DNA of 64,000 bases, taken from NCBI GenBank assembly GCA_965226965.1, contig OZ245715.1, forward strand, positions 3,844,001 through 3,908,000, given 5' to 3'. Numbering within the stretch: the stretch's first letter is position 1; each line of letters begins with the position of its first letter. The notes under the pieces were generated by a model. That model did not search any database. It was not told where the DNA came from and worked only from the letters and a program-made list of their open reading frames with translations. A program made the position numbers and the translations under genes. Source of the DNA: Endoryza foliicola. Lineage in GTDB: Bacteria > Bacteroidota > Bacteroidia > Chitinophagales > Chitinophagaceae. This document shows, in pieces, positions 58,976-64,000 of the stretch.

Positions 58976-59093
58976 CTAATAAGAAAAGGTAGAAGAAAAA
59001 GTAAGCAATTTCTGTACTTCGCGATGTAGCGGTGAACCTTAAGTAGAACAATCCTTGCGATGAGTACTTTATTACCTTGGATAAAAAATCCAA

Positions 59094-59822
59094 TCAATTC
59101 AAATTAAACCCAATAAAAATACCAATCCAAGGTTTATTATGATACACCCAGTTCTTCGCATTGGCATCTATCAACAAATCATTGCCCAAGGAGAGACCGG
59201 TATTGAATTTTCGGAAACCAAACAATGCGGCAATACCATAATCAATTCCCAACCCATCGTATTCGTAGTCGATGGTATTGTTCATAAACGCCGGAGAAAT
59301 AAAAACAGTACTCAACCCGGCAAAGCCACCAATACCAAATCCACGTTTCTTAAATTGATCTCGTTTAACATCTTTGAAGAGTGTTTTTTGATTAATGGTC
59401 AATTTATCAATTCTATACCCTAAAAAAACAGATCCATTAAAATCAGCATTGAATTGTCTGGGGAAGCCGGCAATGGGAGCTCGATATTTAAAAGGCGTAG
59501 TGAAAACATCAAAATCAAAAGATGTCTGAATCAACGATACCCCTTTTCCTACATGCATTGCAGGATACAACAAAAAAGGCTCGGAATGGTATTTGGTGGT
59601 GTCTAACGCATATCCCTTTATCGAATCGTTATCATTTATCAAATACACTTTTGTCCATTCAGGAATTCTTTTCGTTGTGTCTTTTATAACGGCAGTTTGA
59701 TGCAACTGAACGCGGTAAATACCTTCGGGTATTTCGTCAACTGAACTTTTCTGAATAACAGAGCATGAGCTCAAGGCCAGTAATAATAGGCATATATAAA
59801 GATTAACCAATTTTGTATTCAT
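59094..59822 (-). CDS. Lipoprotein with beta-barrel-like C-terminus
   Basis: A 242-residue lipoprotein (lipobox LALSSC, Cys20). After a polar stretch with IPEGIYRVQLHQTAVIKDTT, the C-terminal part is strand-rich and glycine-rich (KRGFGIGGFAGLSTVFISPA, NTGLSLGNDLLIDANAKNWV, ending IGIFIGFNLN), which looks like a small outer-membrane barrel. Its start lies inside the end of the sigma-54 regulator gene (20-base overlap), so it is probably cotranscribed and may report envelope state. No family recognised. Confidence 0.7.
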   Translation of the reverse strand: MNTKLVNLYICLLLLALSSCSVIQKSSVDEIPEGIYRVQLHQTAVIKDTTKRIPEWTKVYLINDNDSIKGYALDTTKYHSEPFLLYPAMHVGKGVSLIQTSFDFDVFTTPFKYRAPIAGFPRQFNADFNGSVFLGYRIDKLTINQKTLFKDVKRDQFKKRGFGIGGFAGLSTVFISPAFMNNTIDYEYDGLGIDYGIAALFGFRKFNTGLSLGNDLLIDANAKNWVYHNKPWIGIFIGFNLN

Positions 59823-61143
59823 CGATCTTTCTGTATAAAGTTGTTAGTCCAATATCAAGAATTTTCGCTGCTTCCGCCTTATTTCCCTCTGTATATTTCA
59901 ACACCCGCTGAATATGCGCTTTTTCTACTGTGGCCAATGTATCTGTAGCCGCACTGCCGGATTGCAACGCTTGCCCTAAAAAATCAGCAGGTAATGTTGC
60001 TGCCGAAAGCACACCATCGTCCGACAATATCACACTTCGTTCCAACACATTTTTCAATTCTCGAATGTTCCCCTTCCAATGATGCTTCTGCAATGCCTCA
60101 CTGTAGGCTGCTTCCACGCCAGTAATGCGACGATTGATCTTCTTCGACAACTGAACAATAAAAAAATCGGTAAGCAATGGAATATCAGATCTCCGCTCGT
60201 TTAAGGCCGGCAACTCGATGGTAAAAGTGGAAATGCGGTAATACAGGTCTTCCCTAAAATTCTTCGCCTCAATTTCTGCCTTTAAATTTCTATTGGTAGC
60301 TGCTACAATACGCACATCTACTTGTGTAGGCTTACTATCTCCTACTTTTAAAAAGCTACCGGTCTCCAATACGCGTAGCAACTTGGCTTGTAAATCGAGT
60401 GCCATTTCACCGATCTCATCCAAAAAAACCGTGCCTCCATTCGCTTCTTCAAAAATACCCTTACTGTCTTTAACCGCACCTGTAAAGGCTCCGGCTTTGT
60501 GACCAAACAATTCATTTTCCAATAACTCTTTGCTGAAGGCGGCACAATTGATGGCAATAAAAGGAGCTTTGGAACGTCCACTGTTTTGGTGAATGGCTTG
60601 CGCAAACACTTCTTTTCCTGTGCCCGTTTCACCCGCCAACAATACCGTTGCATCGGTAGCAGCTACTTTAGAAGCTGCATTCACGGCGTCTTTGATCAGT
60701 TTCGATTCACCAATTATGGATTCAAAGGAGTATTTTTTCTGTACTTGCGCCTCTAAACGGGCAAGACGATTATTGAGCGCTGCTTTTTCTACCGCTTTAT
60801 AGAGAAGTGGAATAATGCGATTGTTATCGTCGCCCTTGGTTAAGTAGTCAAAAGCGCCATGCTTAATGGCCGTAACACTATCGGGAATGGTGCCATAGGC
60901 AGTCAGCAATATAACTTCAGCAGTAGGTTGCATTTTCTTGATCTCAGGGAGTAATTCCAGTCCATTCGCATCAGGAAGTTTGATATCACTTAGCACTACG
61001 TCGAATGCTTGTTGCTGTAATTTTTTCAAGCCCGATTTCGCATCCACAGCCGTTTGTACGTCAAAACCTTCCAATTGGATGATCTTGGCCAAGAGCTCTC
61101 TGATCTTTACTTCGTCGTCAATAATTAAAACGGATGCTTGCAT
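59803..61143 (-). CDS. Sigma-54-dependent response regulator, NtrC family
   Basis: A 446-residue activator. The receiver (1-120) has D9-D10, phospho-acceptor D53 in VVLSDIKLPDANG and K103 near TKGDD. The AAA+ domain (140-370) has Walker A GETGTGKE (171-178) and the sigma-54 contact GAFTGA (218-223), plus Walker B NGGTVFLDEIGEM. The C-terminal Fis-type helix-turn-helix ends at 446 (NKAEAAKILDIGLTTLYRKI). It should activate kdp genes by looping to a sigma-54 promoter. E. coli uses the OmpR-type KdpE instead. Confidence 0.93.
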   Translation of the reverse strand: MQASVLIIDDEVKIRELLAKIIQLEGFDVQTAVDAKSGLKKLQQQAFDVVLSDIKLPDANGLELLPEIKKMQPTAEVILLTAYGTIPDSVTAIKHGAFDYLTKGDDNNRIIPLLYKAVEKAALNNRLARLEAQVQKKYSFESIIGESKLIKDAVNAASKVAATDATVLLAGETGTGKEVFAQAIHQNSGRSKAPFIAINCAAFSKELLENELFGHKAGAFTGAVKDSKGIFEEANGGTVFLDEIGEMALDLQAKLLRVLETGSFLKVGDSKPTQVDVRIVAATNRNLKAEIEAKNFREDLYYRISTFTIELPALNERRSDIPLLTDFFIVQLSKKINRRITGVEAAYSEALQKHHWKGNIRELKNVLERSVILSDDGVLSAATLPADFLGQALQSGSAATDTLATVEKAHIQRVLKYTEGNKAEAAKILDIGLTTLYRKIDEYKIG

Positions 61144-61347
61144 AGAAAGGGGTACCCATTAGCGGTACTTGGGTACAAAGGTAGGGGAAGGAGGGATGAA
61201 TTGTTAGGGTAGATAGTTCTGAGTTTAAAGTTCTAAGTTTTTGAGTTATTGAGCTGGGGGCGTAGAAGATGTTATCAGTGGTGTTAATGCTTTTAGTTCA
61301 CCGCAGAGATCGCAGAGACCGCGAAGATTTCGCGAAGCGGTCTATTT
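61144..61347. other. Upstream region of the sigma-54 regulator gene
   Basis: Contains an inverted repeat GTACCC (61152-61157) / GGGTAC (61171-61176), a TACCTTTG box (61176-61183, - strand), degenerate GAGTTNTAAGTTTTTGAGTT units (61205-61250) and ACCGCAGAGATCGCAGAGAC type repeat DNA (61301-61345). Confidence 0.55.
61176..61183 (-). promoter_or_regulatory. Possible -7 box (TACCTTTG on the - strand)
   Basis: Exact TAnnTTTG match 32 bases before the regulator's start. It touches the right arm of a GTACCC/GGGTAC inverted repeat that could be an operator. Confidence 0.4.
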
Positions 61348-61486
61348 CTCACCGCGGCGGCGCAGCGATCGCAGCGTTTGCGCAGCGCTAGCGGCTTTCT
61401 GTATTTCCTCGCTCCTCGTCTCCTCTTTTCCTCGTTCCTGTACTCCGCTGTTCAATTCTTAATTCTTAATTCTTACTTCTTAATTA
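61348..61486 (+). repeat. Composite AT-GC element, copy 6 (unfilled)
   Basis: CTCACCGCGGCGGCGCAGCG, ATCGCAGCGTTTGCGCAGCG, CTTTCTGTATTTCCTCGCTC, pyrimidine tract, CTGTTCAATTCTTAATTCTT. Same orientation as 6529-6672; no E-type module. Confidence 0.75.
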
Positions 61487-61492
61487 ACTCCC

Positions 61493-62827
61493 CTATTTAA
61501 AAAACCCCACCAAACTCCCACTATTCTTCCAATACTCCAATCGCTTTTCGGCAGCGGAAATGGCCACTTGTTGCTTTTTTAATTGATCGCCTTGTAATAA
61601 CAATTCTTGCTGATTCAGATCGGTTGCAGTAGCCAATCCCTTTTCAAAACGATCTTGCAATACTTGTACGTTCTGACGATACAACTGAACATTCTCCTCA
61701 TAGAGCTTTTCCTCAAAATTCAACTCTTTCAATTCTTCTCTTGCCAAACTTCTTTGTTGCTCCAAACTTTGTTGTAGATCCGTCATTTGCTCCTGCAATC
61801 CATTTTGCTGTACTTCGAGCTGACGAATGCGCTTCTTCTTATCTTCTCCAATAAGAATCGGCAACTTGGCTACGATCCCCACATAACTATTACCGAACCA
61901 AGTATTCGATTGAAAGGGGTTGAACTGATTTGTGAACTGATTCGCCCCCAAGTACCCTTGTGCTGAAAGAATTGGTTTGTATTTTACTTTCTCGGAGTAT
62001 TTACGCTGCTCTAATAAATCGGCTTGCAGTTTCAAATCGCGGTAATTCGCGAGTGAATCCAGAACAATCTCTCCCAAACCGGATTGCTGCAATTGATCCA
62101 ATACTTTCGTTTCAAATTTCAATCCTATCAAGCTATCGAGTGAAATACCCGTCAAATAACTCAATACTACTTGTTCTTTCATCCAAGCCGAAGCACTCAT
62201 CTGAAAGGCTTTGATGTTTGCGCGGTGCTGAATCAAGGCAGTATTGTAGTCGGTCACCAGTAATTTTCCCGCATCTAGTTTCACTTTTTGTAATTGAAGG
62301 GTCGTGTAGGTTCTTTGTGAGTCGACAGCAGCAGCCGCCAATTCTTTCTCACGCAAAAGAATCTTGATATAGGAACTGAGCAATTGGTATTGCAAGCTTT
62401 GCTCTTGTTGTTGCAATTTGTTCTTTTCAATGCGTTCCTGTGTTTGCAATTCTTGTTTATTGGCTTTCACAGCAAAATCAAGAATGGGTTGCAATACCGT
62501 TACACCGGCGGTTTGATTCCAAGAAGTACCAAACTTCACGGCAATGGTTTTGTCGGAAGGGGCCGCCGTATTGAACAAGCCCACCGGTATCACTGAACTT
62601 TGCAAAATTGGATTGTAGCGATAGTCATAAGCCGCACTGATCTGTGGCCAAAATCGCGCTCTCAATTCTTCTACTTTCAAACTTGCATTCAATACCGCGG
62701 CTTGATTCACACGCAAAATTGCTTGATGTTTCAAAGCCTGGTCGTAGCAATACGGCAAACTGATTGTTTGCGCTGTTGCCGACCAACTCAGCATCATTCC
62801 AAAAAACAAGACCCCAAAATATTTCAT
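61493..62827 (-). CDS. TolC-family outer-membrane efflux protein
   Basis: A 444-residue TolC-type protein with a signal peptide (cut near SATAQ). Long helical hairpins in two repeats: YCYDQALKHQAILRVNQAAV and KVEELRARFWPQISAAYDYR early, LEQQRSLAREELKELNFEEK and QVLQDRFEKGLATATDLNQQ late, the second being the conserved helix with the DLNQQELLLQ turn. It should form the outer-membrane channel of a tripartite exporter with the FtsX-type permease encoded 11 bases upstream. Confidence 0.92.
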   Translation of the reverse strand: MKYFGVLFFGMMLSWSATAQTISLPYCYDQALKHQAILRVNQAAVLNASLKVEELRARFWPQISAAYDYRYNPILQSSVIPVGLFNTAAPSDKTIAVKFGTSWNQTAGVTVLQPILDFAVKANKQELQTQERIEKNKLQQQEQSLQYQLLSSYIKILLREKELAAAAVDSQRTYTTLQLQKVKLDAGKLLVTDYNTALIQHRANIKAFQMSASAWMKEQVVLSYLTGISLDSLIGLKFETKVLDQLQQSGLGEIVLDSLANYRDLKLQADLLEQRKYSEKVKYKPILSAQGYLGANQFTNQFNPFQSNTWFGNSYVGIVAKLPILIGEDKKKRIRQLEVQQNGLQEQMTDLQQSLEQQRSLAREELKELNFEEKLYEENVQLYRQNVQVLQDRFEKGLATATDLNQQELLLQGDQLKKQQVAISAAEKRLEYWKNSGSLVGFFK

Positions 62828-62838
62828 ATAACTATGTT

Positions 62839-63975
62839 TTATCTGAATACAGAAGCAGGTTCCACTCCATTGATTTTGCGTATCGCAAACAAGGATCCAC
62901 CTACCGCAATAAATAATGTAATGAGAAACAATGCAGTCAATTGCACCGGCGAATAAGAAAACACCAAGCCGGCGTTCGACACACCTTTTCGGAAGCCTTC
63001 TAGCAACAACATTGCCAATACAAATCCGACCAAGGCAAACAAAAATGCTTGCATCAAAATCAATTTTCGGATATACCCATTCGTGGCACCAATGGCCTTC
63101 AATGTTCCGTAGTCTTTGATGCGATCCAAGGCAGATGAATAAAGCGTTAATCCAATAATGAAAAAGCCACTTATAATAGCAAACACCACCAAAGAACCAA
63201 CACTTGTACCAATATTTGAAGAAATGGTAATAAAGCGAATGGTTTCATTTTTTAAGGTCTCGGCATTCCATGCTTTCACTCCATAAATACCATCGTTGAT
63301 CGATTTCACCACCTCATCAATAGAATAGCCTTGCTTCACTTTTACTGCCACCGCACTTACTTTGTTTTCTGAGAATGCAGTGTAAAAGCGAGCCTTGCTT
63401 AAATTAGTATAGAAGAAAGCTCCTGCAAAGCCGCGGGCATTTTTCGTCTGCACTTTAATGAAAGCTTCTTTACCATTGATTTCTACCCTGTTTCCAATGG
63501 CAACTGAATTATTGAAGATGGCTTCATCGAAAAATTCTGCGCTCACCGCTGCTTCATCGCTGAGCGATTGTAAATTTCCTTGGTATACCTTATCAGGACT
63601 CGGACCACCTACAAACAAGGGAGCTTCGCTTCCCACCATTAGTATCGGAGCCGTTTTACCATTTGAGAACTTCACCGAAGCATTTGCGGCAATAATTGGA
63701 TAAGTAGATTCAACTCCGCGCAGGGAGCGAATTTCACGCACCAAGCGTTCATCTAAGGGCGCCAATTCGTTGGCGTTTTTGGTAATATTGTCGATCACCC
63801 AAATTTGACCAATGTCTTGACGAGAATTCTCAACCAATCCACCCATCAAGCCGGTTAGGAACGTAAGAATTCCCAACTGTTGACCGATCAAGAAAATGCT
63901 GATCACAATTCCGATGATGATACCGAAACTCTTGGCCCGGTCGAACTTCATAAATTTCCATGCTGTTCTGATCAT
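62839..63975 (-). CDS. FtsX-type ABC transporter permease (DevC/MacB-like)
   Basis: A 378-residue permease: one N-terminal helix (SFGIIIGIVISIFLIGQQLG), a large extracytoplasmic MacB-core-like domain (about 45-260), and three C-terminal helices including VVFAIISGFFIIGLTLYSSA, then the cytoplasmic DRIKDYGTLKAIGATNGYIR loop typical of FtsX/DevC proteins. With TolC it belongs to a DevBCA or MacAB-like exporter. The ATPase and adaptor genes are expected beyond the window's right edge. ATG at 63975 is the natural start. Confidence 0.9.
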   Translation of the reverse strand: MIRTAWKFMKFDRAKSFGIIIGIVISIFLIGQQLGILTFLTGLMGGLVENSRQDIGQIWVIDNITKNANELAPLDERLVREIRSLRGVESTYPIIAANASVKFSNGKTAPILMVGSEAPLFVGGPSPDKVYQGNLQSLSDEAAVSAEFFDEAIFNNSVAIGNRVEINGKEAFIKVQTKNARGFAGAFFYTNLSKARFYTAFSENKVSAVAVKVKQGYSIDEVVKSINDGIYGVKAWNAETLKNETIRFITISSNIGTSVGSLVVFAIISGFFIIGLTLYSSALDRIKDYGTLKAIGATNGYIRKLILMQAFLFALVGFVLAMLLLEGFRKGVSNAGLVFSYSPVQLTALFLITLFIAVGGSLFAIRKINGVEPASVFR

Positions 63976-63985
63976 ATCGATGGTA

Positions 63986-64000
63986 TTAGAGTTTGATGGT
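63986..64000 (-). CDS. Last codons of the gene upstream of the permease (partial)
   Basis: Read on the - strand, the edge shows ACC ATC AAA CTC TAA (T-I-K-L-stop) ten bases before the permease start. It is probably the end of a cotranscribed exporter gene, such as the adaptor or ATPase, but only four residues can be seen. Confidence 0.3.
   Translation of the reverse strand, partial: TIKL

Larger units (their letters stand above)
58557..59093. other. 537-base intergenic region upstream of the kdp micro-ORF
   Basis: 58557-58731 should hold the kdp promoter for - strand transcription. I saw no TGG-N10-GC sigma-54 site or exact TAnnTTTG box. An 11-base string AACAGTAGCAT occurs twice (58591-58601 and 58678-58688) and could be a regulator site. 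58732-58975 is a composite element. 58976-59093 contains the end of the upstream gene's trailer and nothing assignable. Confidence 0.55.

Noticed and set aside
6318..61492. Dispersed repeats as a CRISPR array or IS elements
   Set aside because: No regular repeat-spacer spacing, no cas genes, no transposase frame and no flanking target duplications were seen.

Overview
The window is chromosomal DNA of about 40% GC from a member of the Bacteroidota, most likely the Chitinophagales/Chitinophagaceae. This rests on the protein families present (DUF4199 with a membrane-tethered LuxR protein, LytS/LytTR pairs, SMI1/KNR4, GyrI-like, DUF1801 and OmdA-type small proteins, many short lipoproteins), on scattered TAnnTTTG promoter-like boxes, weak Shine-Dalgarno signals, and a Kdp locus with a kinase-less KdpD and a porin. 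Genus and species cannot be called from this sequence. No tRNA, rRNA, CRISPR array, prophage, transposase or origin was recognised. | Layout. Positions 1-20100 hold short, mostly single-gene units on the + strand: two serine hydrolases, a TPR lipoprotein, a RibD-like reductase, a Crp regulator beside DoxX, the LuxR/DUF4199 pair, an AraC-Ogt fusion beside a flavin reductase, a GyrI-like protein, an acyltransferase, DUF4177 with a rhomboid protease, and DUF3179. Positions 20600-31400 hold a 1101-residue secreted repeat protein, a WG-repeat protein, an MFS transporter, an exported HisC-like aminotransferase and a large glycoside-hydrolase-like protein. Positions 31500-34950 are one ABC transporter/histidine kinase/response regulator operon. 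Positions 35000-47700 are again small housekeeping and accessory genes, ending in an M20 amidohydrolase. | From 48400 to 64000 all genes are on the - strand: a GH32 fructan hydrolase, then the complete kdp locus (in transcription order: sigma-54 response regulator, lipoprotein, a 26-residue membrane micro-ORF, kdpF, kdpA, kdpB, kdpC, porin, KdpD sensor domain, separate histidine kinase), and at the right edge a TolC protein and an FtsX-type permease of an export system cut by the window end. The Kdp genes would sense potassium or turgor stress, switch on the ATPase through a sigma-54 activator, and supply an outer-membrane pore. | The most unusual content is between the genes. Almost every gap over 300 bases is packed with dispersed, hairpin-forming, modular repeats. 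One composite element has constant AT-rich and GC-rich ends and six recognisable copies. A 59-bp unit sits inside two of these copies at the same internal point, with unfilled comparators in the same window. A second composite (C-D) occurs four times, always in the same internal order. The best candidates for something undescribed are these nested repeats, the kdp micro-ORF at 58476-58556, the paired palindromes between the LuxR and DUF4199 genes, and the codon-scrambled identical peptide repeats of the 1101-residue protein.
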